Shown piece by piece: positions 7,395 to 18,400 of a stretch of 54,309 nt of DNA; within the stretch, counting starts at the first letter, position 1; each line of letters starts with the position of its first letter. The position numbers and the translations under genes were made by a program. The stretch is from Erythrobacter sp. (lineage in GTDB: Bacteria; Pseudomonadota; Alphaproteobacteria; Sphingomonadales; Sphingomonadaceae). The notes beneath the pieces were generated by a model. That model was not told the origin of the DNA. It did not search any database and worked only from the letters and a program-made list of their open reading frames with translations. Location of the stretch: positions 1-54,309 of the forward strand of contig JAACTB010000017.1 of NCBI GenBank assembly GCA_009993605.1, read 5' to 3'.

Positions 7395-10280
7395 TTACTG
7401 GCCCATCTCGCGCACTTCGATGTCGAGGCCGAGCTGGTCGAGTTGGGGACGCACCACGCTCGCATCGCCGACCACGACCCAGACGAAGCGATCGGGATCG
7501 ATCGCGGCGCGAACCGCGGCATCGAGGCTTTCGCCGGTCTGCGCGCGATAGCGAGCCGCCAGCGTCTCGTAGTAATTGTCGGGACGGCCATAGAGCGCAT
7601 TCTGCTGCATCGCGCCGAGAACCGCGCCCGAGGTTTCGAACTGGCCCGGCAGTTCGCCGATCTGCGCCGTGACGATCCGTTCGAGTTCGGCATCGGTGAC
7701 GCCGTTGCTGTCGAGGAAGTCGCCGGTTTCGCGGATCAGTTCGGCAAGCGCATCGCCGGTCCGGTCCGCCTGGACCGGGGCCGAGATCAGATAGCCGACC
7801 GCGTTCTCGTTGGTCTGCGGAGCGCCGCGCACGCCATAGCTCCAACCCTTGCTCTCGCGCAGGTTCATGTTGAGGCGGGCGAGGAAATTCCCGCCCAGCG
7901 CGTTGTTGGCGTTGAGGAAATCGACATAGGTCGGCTCACGCGGATCGACAGGGGTGCGCTGGCCGCCGAGGATGAAGCTCTGCGGCGAGTTCGGGCGGTT
8001 GATCAACACCACGCGCGGTTCGGTTGGCATGGCGGCCATGCTGCCGAAGCTCTTGGTGCCCTTCGCCACGTTTGGTGCCTGCCAATCGCCGAATACGGCG
8101 TTCAGCGCGGTGACGATTTCGTTCAGCGGCCGGTCGGACACCACGAAGACCTGGCCGTTATCGGGCCGGATCCAGCGATCCTTGAAGCCGGTGATGTCCG
8201 CGCGGGTGATCGACTGGACCGATTCGGTCGTGCCGCTGCCCGGGCCGCCATAGGGATTGTCCGCCCCGTAAACGAGCGGAGCCAGAGCGCGCGACGCGAT
8301 GCTCTGCGGCGTGCGGAGTTCCTGCTGAATGCCCGTCAGCTGCTGGTTGCGGACCCGCTCGATCTCCGCATCGGCGAAGGCCGGGTTGCGGATGATGTCG
8401 CTCATAAGTTCGAGCGAGGGCACCAGATTGGCGGAGAGCGACGACAGGGTGAAGCTCGACCGGTCGACACCGCCGCCGGTCGAAATGCTGGCCCCCAGCC
8501 GTTCGCGCGCCTCGGCGATCTGCTGCGAGGTCATGGTCGTGGTGCCTTCGTCGAACAGGCCCAACGCCAGCGATTCGAGCCCGCGCTTGTCGCGCGGATC
8601 GGCGGCGCTGCCCGCATCGAAGGACATGGTGACGTAGGTCGCCGGGACCGCGTCGCGCTGCGCGTAATTCAGACGCATTCCGTTCGCGAGCGTCACGTGC
8701 TGGACGTCGGGGAAGTCCAGTTCCGCCGTGCCCGCGATCGGCGGCTTGGGCCGGACCTTGGTGACGGTGATCTGGTCTTCGGCAGCGGCGTCTTCGGCCG
8801 CAGTCGGGGCGGCGGCCACCGAAGCGGCCTCTTCGTAGGTCCCGTCACGCTCGCCCGGTTCGAGGACCAGCGTCATCGACGGGCGCGTCATCCAGCGCTG
8901 CATCGCGGCCTGCACTTCGCCCGGGGTCAGTGTCGCGAGGATTTCGAGCTGCTTGGCGAAATAGTCGGGATCGTCGGCGAGGACTTCGCCCGACGCCAGC
9001 GTGACAGCCTTGCCGCCGAAACCGCCCACCTGTTCAAGCCCCCGGATCGTGCCGGAGACGGTGCTGGTCGCGGCGCGGCGCACCTCGTCCTCGGTCGGGC
9101 CGGTGCGAATGAAATCGGCGACGAGTTCGTTGAGGCGCTTTTCGACGACAGCCGGATCGACGCCGGGACGCGCGGTGGCGCTGACATTGAGGATGCCGAC
9201 GCGCTGGAAGCTGAAATTGCCTGCCGAAACGCCGACGGCCAGCTTCTCGTCACGCACCAGCGCATTGTCGAGGCGGCTGGAGGCGAGGCCGCCGAGGATC
9301 TGCGTGCCCACGGTCAGCGCGGTCAGCTCGCGGTCGAGCATGCCCGGCGCGGTCCAATATTTGGCGATATTGGTCGCAGCCACCTGATCCTTCATCACCG
9401 TGCGGACATCGGCGGGCAGCTCGGTGATTTCCGCCATGGCGGGATCGTTCACCGGACCGCGCGCGATCGGGCCGAAATACTTCTCGACCATCGGGCGCGC
9501 CTGTTCGGGCGAGATGTCGCCGGCGAGAACGAGCGTGGCGTTGTTCGGGCCGTAATTGTCGCGGAACCAGCCCTGGACCGTGTCCATCGTCGCCGCATCG
9601 AGATCAGCCATCGAACCGATCGGCGTGTGATCGTAGGGGTGGGGCGCGGGGAAGAGGGTCTTTACGATCTCGTAGAAGACGAGGCCGCCGGGCTGGTTGT
9701 CGCCCTGACGCTTCTCGTTCTGGACCACGCCGCGCTGGTTATCGAGCTTCGCCTGCGTCACCGCGCCCAAGAGATAGCCCATCCGGTCGCTTTCCAGCCA
9801 CAGCGCGCGTTCCAGCGCGGCGGTGGGGACGGTCTGGAAATAATTGGTGCGGTCGAAATTGGTGGTGCCGTTGTAATCGGTGGCGCCCATTTCCTGGAGA
9901 TACTGGAAATAGTCTTCCGGTGCGTTTTCCGATCCGTTGAACATCAGGTGTTCGAACAGGTGCGCAAAGCCGCTCTCGCCCTTGGGCTCGTCCTTCGAAC
10001 CGACATTGTACCACACCGCGACCGCCACGATCGGCGCCTTGCGATCGGTGTGGACGATCACGTCGAGCCCGTTCTGGAGCGTGAACTTCTCGTAGGGGAT
10101 TTCCACCTCGTCGATCAGCGAGGCGAGTTCGGCGGGCTCCGCAGTCGCCATATCGCCTGCATCGGCCATCGGAGAGGCGGCAGTGGACGTGCGCGCCATG
10201 TCCATATCGGTTGCAGTGGTGGTGCAGGCGGCAAGCACGAGCGAAGCAGCGCTCGCGGCGAGAATGGATTTGATACGCAT
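7395..10280 (-). CDS. M16 family zinc metalloprotease, lipoprotein
   Basis: A two-half M16 (pitrilysin/insulinase) peptidase of 961 residues. The signal ends in the lipobox LVLAAC (Cys19), so the protein is envelope-anchored and probably degrades peptides in the periplasm. The inverted zinc motif is HLFEH (His107, Glu110, His111), with the third ligand in VVQNEKRQ (Glu189). The C-terminal half, from about residue 500, repeats the fold but has no HxxEH, as is normal for the inactive domain. A Glu/Ala-rich linker (AAPTAAEDAAAEDQ) joins the halves. The ATG at 10280 is used; the frame stays open to 10532, but that would overlap the upstream acylase gene and remove the signal peptide. It lies 59 bases downstream of the acylase gene, probably in one operon. 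Confidence 0.95.
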   Translation of the reverse strand: MRIKSILAASAASLVLAACTTTATDMDMARTSTAASPMADAGDMATAEPAELASLIDEVEIPYEKFTLQNGLDVIVHTDRKAPIVAVAVWYNVGSKDEPKGESGFAHLFEHLMFNGSENAPEDYFQYLQEMGATDYNGTTNFDRTNYFQTVPTAALERALWLESDRMGYLLGAVTQAKLDNQRGVVQNEKRQGDNQPGGLVFYEIVKTLFPAPHPYDHTPIGSMADLDAATMDTVQGWFRDNYGPNNATLVLAGDISPEQARPMVEKYFGPIARGPVNDPAMAEITELPADVRTVMKDQVAATNIAKYWTAPGMLDRELTALTVGTQILGGLASSRLDNALVRDEKLAVGVSAGNFSFQRVGILNVSATARPGVDPAVVEKRLNELVADFIRTGPTEDEVRRAATSTVSGTIRGLEQVGGFGGKAVTLASGEVLADDPDYFAKQLEILATLTPGEVQAAMQRWMTRPSMTLVLEPGERDGTYEEAASVAAAPTAAEDAAAEDQITVTKVRPKPPIAGTAELDFPDVQHVTLANGMRLNYAQRDAVPATYVTMSFDAGSAADPRDKRGLESLALGLFDEGTTTMTSQQIAEARERLGASISTGGGVDRSSFTLSSLSANLVPSLELMSDIIRNPAFADAEIERVRNQQLTGIQQELRTPQSIASRALAPLVYGADNPYGGPGSGTTESVQSITRADITGFKDRWIRPDNGQVFVVSDRPLNEIVTALNAVFGDWQAPNVAKGTKSFGSMAAMPTEPRVVLINRPNSPQSFILGGQRTPVDPREPTYVDFLNANNALGGNFLARLNMNLRESKGWSYGVRGAPQTNENAVGYLISAPVQADRTGDALAELIRETGDFLDSNGVTDAELERIVTAQIGELPGQFETSGAVLGAMQQNALYGRPDNYYETLAARYRAQTGESLDAAVRAAIDPDRFVWVVVGDASVVRPQLDQLGLDIEVREMGQ

Positions 10281-10339
10281 GAAAACCCCCAAGATTTTTC
10301 GTGAATTGAGACAGCAGCTTGAACTTGAACGGTATCGCG

Positions 10340-12592
10340 TCAGCGGGCGTTCGTCACCCGCTTTCGGGATGCGGCATTGGCGAGGACATCCTCGCGCCAG
10401 AAATGGACCGGCTTCAAGCGATGCTGGACGAACAGCGTAGCCTGATCGGTGAAATGCGGGTTTTGCGGTCGGGTGGTCGCCGCGCCGAAGGGTTGGATCG
10501 ACTCCGACCGCACCCGTTCGCCATCGCGCCATTCGACGAACTGGATGAAACTGTCCCCATGGCGCACGGCCAGGCGGCCGTCATCGGCGACATCCCAGGT
10601 GGTCGAGGCGCGCAGCGTGTCCGATCCGCCATCGAGCGGCAGGTCCACCGAATAGGGCCCCGGTCCCTGGCGCAGACGCAGCAATTCACCCATCGGCGGG
10701 TCGAGGCGCCCAAAATGGGTGATCAGGTGATCCGCCGCCTCGGCCAATTTTTCGCGGGCATCGGGCCAGGGATTGTTCTGGTATTCCGACGACATGAAGT
10801 CGCGCACCGTCAGCAATGCGATCGCATCCGCGCTGCCGACATTGTCGGCGGTGAAATCCCAGGTCAGCAACAGATCGCGGGCCTTGGCGAGATCGGGCGC
10901 GTCCGACAGGTCGAGCGCCGCCATCTCGTCGAACATCCGCGCGAGATAGCCGGTCCGCTCGTAGCCCATGTCGTATTTGATCTCTTCCAACCGCGATCGG
11001 TCGATCAGGCTGGATTCGCTCATCAATTTCCACGCGCGGCGCGAGCGGTTGGTCTGCTTCATCTCGACACCGAGTTCGGGCGCGAAATCTTCCGCCGAAA
11101 GGTCGCTGCCCGGTCCGGCAGCGGTGTAGGGCGTGTTGTTGGCGTTGTAGAGCCACCCGCTCGCCGGATTGAAATAGCGCGGCAGGCGTTCATAGGCGAC
11201 CGGCCCGGTCCAGATCAGCGTAGGATCGTCGCCCGGAAGAATTCCGCGCCAGTCCACGCCCGGCTTCCGATCGGGCAGGGCGGCGTTGTAGACATAGGCG
11301 ATATTGCCTTCGCGATCGCCGTAGATGAAATTGGTGCTGGGGATGTCCATCCGCGCCAGCACGGCCTCCCATTCCGCGAAATCCTCCGCCTTGTTGAGCC
11401 GGTAATAGGCGTCGAGCTGGCCGAGATTGTCGATCCCCCCATAGCGGAAGGCGAAGACGCCGTTGTCGTTCTTCACCACCGGGCCGTGCACGCTGCGGTA
11501 GACGGTGCGGCGGATCGGCAGGACCACCGGCCCCACCTTCACGGGCAGAGTGACCGTCTTTTCCTCGAGATTCAGCCAACGATCGCCGAGCCGATATCGC
11601 GTCCCGCTCTCGTCCATCACGAGCTTGTAGACATCGACCATGTCGGGCCGGTTGACCGTGTTGGTCCAGCCGAGATTCTCGTTGTGGCCGAGAAAGGGGA
11701 AGGGGCTGCCGGGGAAATTCGCCCCGGCGTAATGCCAGCCTTCGCCGCTCTCGACGACGAGTTCGTACCAGGCGACGCCGCCGCGCCAGGGTTGGTGGGC
11801 GTTCGATACCAACAGCGTCGGCCCGCCCGATTTCTCCGGCGCGATCGCGAAGGCGTTCGAGCCCGCCAGCGCGCCATCCTGACCCAATGACAAGGGCGCG
11901 CGCGCGGGTTCGATTGCGGCGGCCGCGCTGTGATCGGTTGTATCCTCAATCACGCGGGCAGGGGGGATACCGTCATCGTCGGCAGCGGGATCGGGCGTGA
12001 TCGCAGGGCCGAATTCGGGCCGCAGCGGCTCGCCCCCCACCAGCGGTCCGATCACGTTGTTGAGACCGAAGAAGAAGGGCTGGCGCAGCGCAAAGCCCGC
12101 CGCCACGTCCATCCCGTCGATCGGAAATAGATTGGCGAGCTTCAATTCGTCGGGGTGTTCTTCGGCAAACTGGTTGAGGCCGCTGGCGTAAGCTTCGAAC
12201 AGGGCGCGTGTGTCTGCGGGAAGGGCGGGATAGCGCCGCTCCGCAGTGCCGCGCGCGTCGAGGAGGTGATAGACGTAATCGACCTGCGCGCCCTCTTCCC
12301 CGGCGATGGCGCCATAGCGTCCGCGGCTCATCGCGATCACGTCCTGAAGCGTGAAGAAATCGTCCTCCGCATGGGCGATGGCGACGCCATAGGCGACGTC
12401 CGCATCGGTCTCGCCATAGATATGCGGAACGCCGAATTCGTCGCGTACGATCTCGGCGCTGTAGATCCGGCCGGACGACGCACGATCCTCGTCCTGCGAT
12501 GCGAAGAACGGTTCCCACGTCGCCAGGGCCACGAACCCCGCGAGCAACACGACCAGCAGGGCAAAGCCCAGACGCGGCAACCATTTTCGCAT
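10340..12592 (-). CDS. penicillin acylase family (S45) Ntn hydrolase
   Basis: The 750-residue precursor starts with MRKWLPRLGF followed by a hydrophobic helix, indicating export or a membrane anchor. The family is made as one chain and cleaves itself to expose an N-terminal Ser. The expected site is visible as LAG-SNAFAI, with Ser245 as the nucleophile of the beta chain, preceded by a spacer-like acidic/proline stretch at about 205-240. Downstream blocks typical of the beta chain include HQPW, PGSPFPFLGHNENLGW and FIYGDREGNIAYVY. Known members hydrolyse penicillins, acyl-homoserine lactones or aculeacin; the sequence alone does not choose between them. The ATG at 12592 follows GGAGAGAC-type spacing. 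The M16 protease gene follows on the same strand. Confidence 0.94.
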   Translation of the reverse strand: MRKWLPRLGFALLVVLLAGFVALATWEPFFASQDEDRASSGRIYSAEIVRDEFGVPHIYGETDADVAYGVAIAHAEDDFFTLQDVIAMSRGRYGAIAGEEGAQVDYVYHLLDARGTAERRYPALPADTRALFEAYASGLNQFAEEHPDELKLANLFPIDGMDVAAGFALRQPFFFGLNNVIGPLVGGEPLRPEFGPAITPDPAADDDGIPPARVIEDTTDHSAAAAIEPARAPLSLGQDGALAGSNAFAIAPEKSGGPTLLVSNAHQPWRGGVAWYELVVESGEGWHYAGANFPGSPFPFLGHNENLGWTNTVNRPDMVDVYKLVMDESGTRYRLGDRWLNLEEKTVTLPVKVGPVVLPIRRTVYRSVHGPVVKNDNGVFAFRYGGIDNLGQLDAYYRLNKAEDFAEWEAVLARMDIPSTNFIYGDREGNIAYVYNAALPDRKPGVDWRGILPGDDPTLIWTGPVAYERLPRYFNPASGWLYNANNTPYTAAGPGSDLSAEDFAPELGVEMKQTNRSRRAWKLMSESSLIDRSRLEEIKYDMGYERTGYLARMFDEMAALDLSDAPDLAKARDLLLTWDFTADNVGSADAIALLTVRDFMSSEYQNNPWPDAREKLAEAADHLITHFGRLDPPMGELLRLRQGPGPYSVDLPLDGGSDTLRASTTWDVADDGRLAVRHGDSFIQFVEWRDGERVRSESIQPFGAATTRPQNPHFTDQATLFVQHRLKPVHFWREDVLANAASRKRVTNAR

Positions 12593-12742
12593 GTGAAGTC
12601 TCTCCTGCGCCCTGCCTAGACGGGCGCGGCGCGGGAACAAACCCGGCGCGGGAAAAATTTCTGCGAAACCTATCCAGTCGATCGTCAGGTCCTATATTCG
12701 ACTAACACACCGCCCTGCGAGCTTGATAAATGGAGGGACGCA

Positions 12743-12770
12743 CTTGTGTTGCGTATTGGCAACACCATAT
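12743..12770 (+). promoter_or_regulatory. candidate RpoH (sigma-32) promoter of clpB with internal palindrome
   Basis: CTTG (12743-12746) and CCATAT (12765-12770) are separated by 18 bases, close to the alphaproteobacterial RpoH pattern CTTG-N17/18-CYTAT. Between them lies an inverted repeat, GTGTTGC (12746-12752) / GCAACAC (12759-12765), which fills the spacer and touches both boxes. The clpB ATG is 33 bases beyond the -10 box. The promoter call is by pattern only. Confidence 0.5.
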
Positions 12771-12802
12771 CGTTCGAGACAGTCCATCAAAGGTAATCAC
12801 GC

Positions 12803-15382
12803 ATGAATCTCGAAAAATTCACCGACCGCGCCAAGGGCTTCCTGCAAGCCGCCCAGACCGTCGCGATCCGCATGAATCACCAGCGTATTTCTCCGGCGCA
12901 TCTTCTGAAGGCGATGATCGAGGATAGCGAGGGCATGGCCTCGGGCCTGATCGCACGTGCGGGCGGCCAGCCGCGCATGGTGGAGGATGCGGTGGATGCC
13001 GCGCTCGGAAAGCTTCCGGCGGTGACTGGCGGCGGCGCGCAGGCGACGCCGGGGCTCGATAACGATGCGGTGCGTGTGCTCGACCAGGCCGAACAGATCG
13101 CGCAGAAATCGGGCGATGCCTATGTCACGGTGGAACGGCTTCTGGTCGCTCTAGCGCTCGCCACGACGACCTCGGCAGGTCAGGCCTTGAAGGCAGGCCA
13201 GGTCGAACCGGCGAAGCTCGAAGCGGCGATTTCCGAACTGCGCGGTGGGCGGCGCGCCGACAGCGCGAATGCCGAACAGGCCTATGACGCGATGGAAAAA
13301 TACGCCCGCGACCTGACTCAGGCGGCGCGCGACGGGAAACTGGACCCTGTGATCGGCCGCGACGAGGAAATCCGCCGCACCGTGCAAATTCTGGCCCGCC
13401 GGACCAAAAACAATCCCGCTCTCATCGGCGAACCTGGCACGGGCAAGACAGCGATCGCGGAAGGGCTCGCTCTGCGTATCGCCAATGGCGACGTGCCCGA
13501 TTCCCTGAAGAACCGCACATTGATGTCGCTCGACCTCGGCGCGCTGATCGCGGGTGCGAAATATCGCGGCGAGTTCGAAGAGCGGTTGAAGGCCGTGCTG
13601 GACGAAGTGAAGGGCGCCGACGGGCAGATCATCCTGTTCATCGACGAAATGCACACGCTGATCGGCGCGGGCGCCAGCGAGGGCTCGATGGATGCCGGCA
13701 ATCTGCTGAAACCCGCGCTCAGCCGCGGCGAACTGCATTGCATCGGCGCGACCACGCTGGACGAATATCAGAAATATGTCGAGAAGGACCCGGCTCTCCA
13801 GCGGCGCTTCCAGCCCGTCTACATCGAGGAGCCGAGCGTCGAGGACACGATCTCGATCCTGCGCGGCATCAAGGAGAAATACGAGCTGCACCATGGCGTG
13901 CGCATCACCGATGGCGCGATCGTGGCGGCGGCGCAGCTGTCAAACCGCTACATCCAGAACCGCTTCCTGCCAGACAAGGCGATCGACCTGATGGACGAGG
14001 CGGCGAGCCGCATCCGCATGGAGGTGGAATCGAAGCCCGAGGAGATCGAAGGTCTCGACCGCCGGATCATCCAGCTCAAGATCGAGGAACAGGCGCTTCA
14101 GAAGGAAAGCGACACCGCCTCGCGCGACCGGCTCGATGCGCTGCGCAAGGAATTGTCCGAGCTCGAACAGCAATCGAGCGAACTGACGACCCGGTGGCAG
14201 AACGAACGCGACAAGATCCACGCCGAAGCGCGCATCAAGGAGGACCTTGATGCGGCGCGGCTGGAACTCGAGCAGGCGCAGCGCGCGGGCGATCTCGCGA
14301 AGGCCGGCGAACTGTCCTACGGTCGCATCCCCGAGCTTGAGAAGAAGCTCGACGAAGCGTCCGGCCAGACTGAGAACGCGCTGCTTAGGGAAGAAGTGAC
14401 CGAGGACGACATCGCGGGCGTCGTCAGCCGCTGGACGGGCATTCCCATGGACCGGATGCTGGAAGGCGAGCGCGAGAAGCTGCTCCAGATGGAGGAGATT
14501 CTCGGCAAGCGGGTGATCGGGCAGAGCCAGGCGATCGATGCGGTTTCTAAGGCGGTCCGCCGCGCGCGTGCTGGCTTGCAGGATCCCAACCGGCCGCTGG
14601 GCTCTTTCCTGTTCCTAGGGCCGACCGGCGTCGGCAAGACCGAGCTGACCAAGGCGCTCGCCCGGTTCCTGTTCGACGACGACCAGGCGATGGTGCGCAT
14701 CGACATGAGCGAGTTCATGGAGAAGCACGCGGTCGCCCGGCTGATCGGCGCGCCTCCGGGCTATGTCGGCTACGAGGAAGGCGGCGTGTTGACCGAAGCG
14801 GTCCGGCGCAGGCCTTATCAGGTGGTCTTGTTCGACGAGGTCGAGAAAGCGCACTCGGATGTCTTCAACGTGCTCCTCCAAGTGCTCGACGACGGGCGCC
14901 TGACCGACGGGCAGGGCCGGGTGGTCGATTTCTCGAACACGCTGATCATCCTGACATCGAACCTCGGCAGCCAGTTCCTCGCCCAGATGACCGACGATCA
15001 GCAGGTGGAGGATGTCGAACCGCAGGTGATGGACGTGGTGCGCGGACATTTCCGCCCGGAATTCCTCAATCGCCTGGACGAGATAATCCTGTTCCACCGC
15101 TTGGGCCAGGAACACATGGCCCCGATCGTCGAAATCCAGGTCGCGCGGGTGCAGAAGCTGCTGAAGGACCGCAAGATCACGCTCGACCTGACCGAAGCGG
15201 CGAAACGCTGGCTCGGCCGGGTGGGCTACGATCCGGTCTATGGCGCCAGGCCGCTGAAGCGCGCGGTGCAGCGATACGTCCAGGACCCGCTCGCCGACAA
15301 GATGCTGCGCGGCGAAGTGCCGGATGGGAGTTTGATCAAGATCGACGAGGGGGATGGGGCTTTGGAGATGGTTGTAGTGTGA
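12803..15382 (+). CDS. clpB: ATP-dependent disaggregase ClpB
   Basis: ClpB is a hexameric AAA+ chaperone that pulls proteins out of aggregates together with DnaK. The 859 residues show the expected order: Clp N domain (1-150), first AAA+ domain with Walker A GEPGTGKT (about 208) and Walker B ILFIDE, a long coiled-coil M domain (about 400-525, Glu/Lys/Arg-rich) that separates ClpB from ClpA, and a second AAA+ domain with Walker A GPTGVGKT (about 607), the pore loop GYVGYEEGG and Walker [12 protein letters not shown]. No ClpP-binding IGL loop is seen. AAAGGT precedes the ATG. A heat-shock-like promoter lies upstream and a strong terminator lies downstream. Confidence 0.98.
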   Translation: MNLEKFTDRAKGFLQAAQTVAIRMNHQRISPAHLLKAMIEDSEGMASGLIARAGGQPRMVEDAVDAALGKLPAVTGGGAQATPGLDNDAVRVLDQAEQIAQKSGDAYVTVERLLVALALATTTSAGQALKAGQVEPAKLEAAISELRGGRRADSANAEQAYDAMEKYARDLTQAARDGKLDPVIGRDEEIRRTVQILARRTKNNPALIGEPGTGKTAIAEGLALRIANGDVPDSLKNRTLMSLDLGALIAGAKYRGEFEERLKAVLDEVKGADGQIILFIDEMHTLIGAGASEGSMDAGNLLKPALSRGELHCIGATTLDEYQKYVEKDPALQRRFQPVYIEEPSVEDTISILRGIKEKYELHHGVRITDGAIVAAAQLSNRYIQNRFLPDKAIDLMDEAASRIRMEVESKPEEIEGLDRRIIQLKIEEQALQKESDTASRDRLDALRKELSELEQQSSELTTRWQNERDKIHAEARIKEDLDAARLELEQAQRAGDLAKAGELSYGRIPELEKKLDEASGQTENALLREEVTEDDIAGVVSRWTGIPMDRMLEGEREKLLQMEEILGKRVIGQSQAIDAVSKAVRRARAGLQDPNRPLGSFLFLGPTGVGKTELTKALARFLFDDDQAMVRIDMSEFMEKHAVARLIGAPPGYVGYEEGGVLTEAVRRRPYQVVLFDEVEKAHSDVFNVLLQVLDDGRLTDGQGRVVDFSNTLIILTSNLGSQFLAQMTDDQQVEDVEPQVMDVVRGHFRPEFLNRLDEIILFHRLGQEHMAPIVEIQVARVQKLLKDRKITLDLTEAAKRWLGRVGYDPVYGARPLKRAVQRYVQDPLADKMLRGEVPDGSLIKIDEGDGALEMVVV

Positions 15383-15427
15383 CGGTAGCAAACGCCCTGC
15401 GAAAAATTTCTGTACCCATCCGAATAC

Positions 15428-15460
15428 AAAAAAGGCCCCGGTTTCCCGGGGCCTTTTCTT
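15428..15460. terminator. bidirectional terminator between clpB and TonB receptor 1
   Basis: A perfect 12-bp stem AAAAGGCCCCGG (15430-15441) / CCGGGGCCTTTT (15446-15457) has a TTTC loop. It is flanked by A's on the left and T's on the right, so it can stop transcription from both converging genes. Confidence 0.92.
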
Positions 15461-15476
15461 TATGCTGACGCCATTT

Positions 15477-18400
15477 CTAGAAAGTGGCGCGGGCAGAGAT
15501 TGAGAAGCGTCGACCGAGAGAGTCAGCGACGCCATTAGGGGTGCCGAAGTAATCATTCTCCTCAAGACGATCGAGAAGGTTCGTAACCGCAACCGTGAAG
15601 CGGAGATCTTCTTCGACGTTGAAGTAAACCGACGCATTGAACAGAGCATACGGGTCGCGACGGTTGATTTCGCGAATTTCGATGCTGCGATCCTCACGGG
15701 TTGCAAGCTGACGACCGACAAAGTTGGTCGAAAACAGCGTACCCCAATCGTCAGTAAAGTACCTCAGGTTAAGTTGGGCGGAGAATGTCGGATCGCCAAA
15801 CGTACCGTCCGAACGGGTCGTCCGCACACCGATGTTGTTGAAGTCGCGCTTCAACGTATACAGCGCGCTGCCGTTCAGAGCGAAGGTTCCTGCAGCCCCG
15901 AAAAGGTTCGGCAGGGTCCAGCTCATAACGCCTTGTATTGCTTCGTAGTTGAACTGGACACCGTTCGCGAATCCGGTCGCAACACCGGGGTTAGCCGGAT
16001 CATTGATCACGAAACCGCCGATATCTCCAGTGACAACCTGACCCTGGCCGTTGGTGAACTGGCCTTGCGTCCCCGCCGGTTGGCGGCTGATCAGCGAGCA
16101 GAACGAATTGCCGTTTGCCGGGTCTGCGGCGTTGAAATCCGGATTGTCGAAACAGCCGGAAACGATGTCAGCAGTTCCGAGGAAGATGATCGGATTGTTG
16201 ATCTGAACATTCACGTAGTCAACCGCGAGCACAAACCGATTAAGGAAGCGAGGCTGGAGCACCACACCGATGGTGTAGGCATCAGCTTCCTCGTTAGCCA
16301 GATCGGGGTTGCCGCCAGTGAGGATCGGAATTGAAGCGTCGGCTGCGGTGTCGAAGTTGGCGTTCGGGAAGACGCCAAGGAAGGCGTCGCAGTTCGCCTG
16401 CCGAACGGTAGGATCCGGGGCGCCCGGAATGTTGCTGGGGCGACAGGGCGCGCCGACAAAGCCGAATGCGCCTGCTTGCGGCGAGAAGAGTTCCGCCACG
16501 GCCGGGGCGCGGAACGACTTCGTGAAGTTACCACGGATAATGATATCTTCGATGGGCGAGAATTTACCGCCAGCCGACCATGCGGTGAAGCCGCCGTTGA
16601 CGGTGTTATCGACGTAACGGACGCTTCCCTTGAGCTCGGCCGCGTGAATGAAAGGAATATTGTTGTCCGGCGAAACGAGTGGGAAGAGAACTTCGCCGAA
16701 CACTTCGTCGAGGTTGTAGGAGCCCGAGACCCCTTCGATTGCAACCGAGCGACCCAAGCCCTGGAGCTGGAAATCATCGGGCTGGAAAGCACCTTCTTCA
16801 CGACGATGCTCGTAGCCGATGTTGAAGCCGATCGGACCGGCGCCCCAGATGTCGAACAGCGTCGAACCGATATTCGCGTTGATGACTTCCTGATCCAGCG
16901 TGGCGACCGCGGTGGTATCCTGAATGACGTAATCCAAGGCAGCCTGCGAAGCACGACCTTCGCCGAATAGGTTCAGCGGAACGCAGTTGGGATCGGCCAC
17001 CGGAGTGCCGCCCGGAGCGGCGAAGCCGGAACCACCGGCACGCGTCGGCGCCGTGGTGCAGACGATCTGACCGTTCACCAGCGCCACATTGGTCGCATTG
17101 ATGAAATTCTGCCGGTTAAGATCCTGCCCGAAGGTGACGACCTCCGCACGGCCGCGGTTGTAGCTGACGTCGAAGTTGAACACGCGGCCCAACCCTTCGA
17201 ATTCGCCACGAAGGCCGAGCACGCCGCGCTTCACCTCGTTTTCACCGAAGCCGGTGACATCAGCGAGGTCGAGCGATGCACGCGACAGGGTGAACTGGGT
17301 CACACCCGCATTCGCAAGCACAGCACGATTCTGGGCGCTCAGGAACGGGTTGTCGCTACGGAACGTAAGCCCGCCGCTCGCACCGCCAAACAGCACCGCG
17401 TTGAAAGTTGGCTGCTGGACCAGTTCGTCCGCACGCGACTTGAAGTACCAACCTTCAGCATAGGCCTCGATACCCGGGGTGAATTCGTAGGTCAGGAACA
17501 GGTTGGCCGTGGTGCGGCGCACGTCCGATTCGATCTGCGTGAAGTCGCCAAACTGGAATCCGCGATCGCCGCCGATGCCTCGGATACCGTCGACGATGAA
17601 GCCAGGATCAAACGAAACCAAATTCCCAAGGCCATCGAATTGGCGTGTCTGCCCGAGTGGGCCGCCGAAAATGAGACCTCCGCGCGAGAGGAAGGGAATG
17701 CCCGTATTGCGGAACTGCACCCGGGGCGGATTTCCGTCAGGATTATCCACACCGCCGCCATTGTCATTGCCGAAGTTCGGATTGACGCGCAGCGAATCCC
17801 CCAGGCTTCCAACCGGCACATTGTTGGTTAGCGTCTGAATGTTCTGGAACAGATAGGGGCGCGCCGAAAGAAGAAGCCCATCGACCTCGTCGTGCGAGAC
17901 CGCCGCCGTGATATTGAGCGTGTCATCAAGGAAATTGAAGCCGGCAACACCCGCGATGTTATAACGGAAGTTGTCGCCACGCTCGGTGATGCCGGAAGTG
18001 CCGCTCACGACAATGTCATCGTAGCGGGTCTTGAGGATGACGTTGGTGGTCGCACCGATAGCGTCCGATCCGTAAATCGGGGCGCCGCCGACAGCGACCG
18101 TCTCGATCCGGTCGATCAGGACCGACGGAACGACGTTAAGGTCGACCTGCGTGCCGGCGGAGGCATTGTTGAACACCGTAGGCGGGTTCGAGTTCACGAA
18201 CCGGCGACCGTTGATCAGAGTAAGCGTACGGTTCGAGCCGAGACCGAACACGTTAACGAAGTTCACGCCCTGACCAAACGAACCCTGCCCACCAGCCGGA
18301 GTGACCGAGCCCTGATAGATAGGGAGCTCGTTCAGAGCATCGGCGACGTTCGTGATGTTGCGATCCTCGATGTATTCCTCGTCGAGGGTGACGAGCGGCG

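Noticed and set aside
7383..10304. 973-codon open frame on the plus strand
   Set aside because: It lies opposite the M16 protease; its translation is rich in Arg, Gly, His and Asp with no family motif, as expected for the complement of a GC-rich gene.
10281..10532. 84-residue extension of the M16 protease
   Set aside because: It would overlap the acylase gene and bury the lipoprotein signal that starts at 10280.
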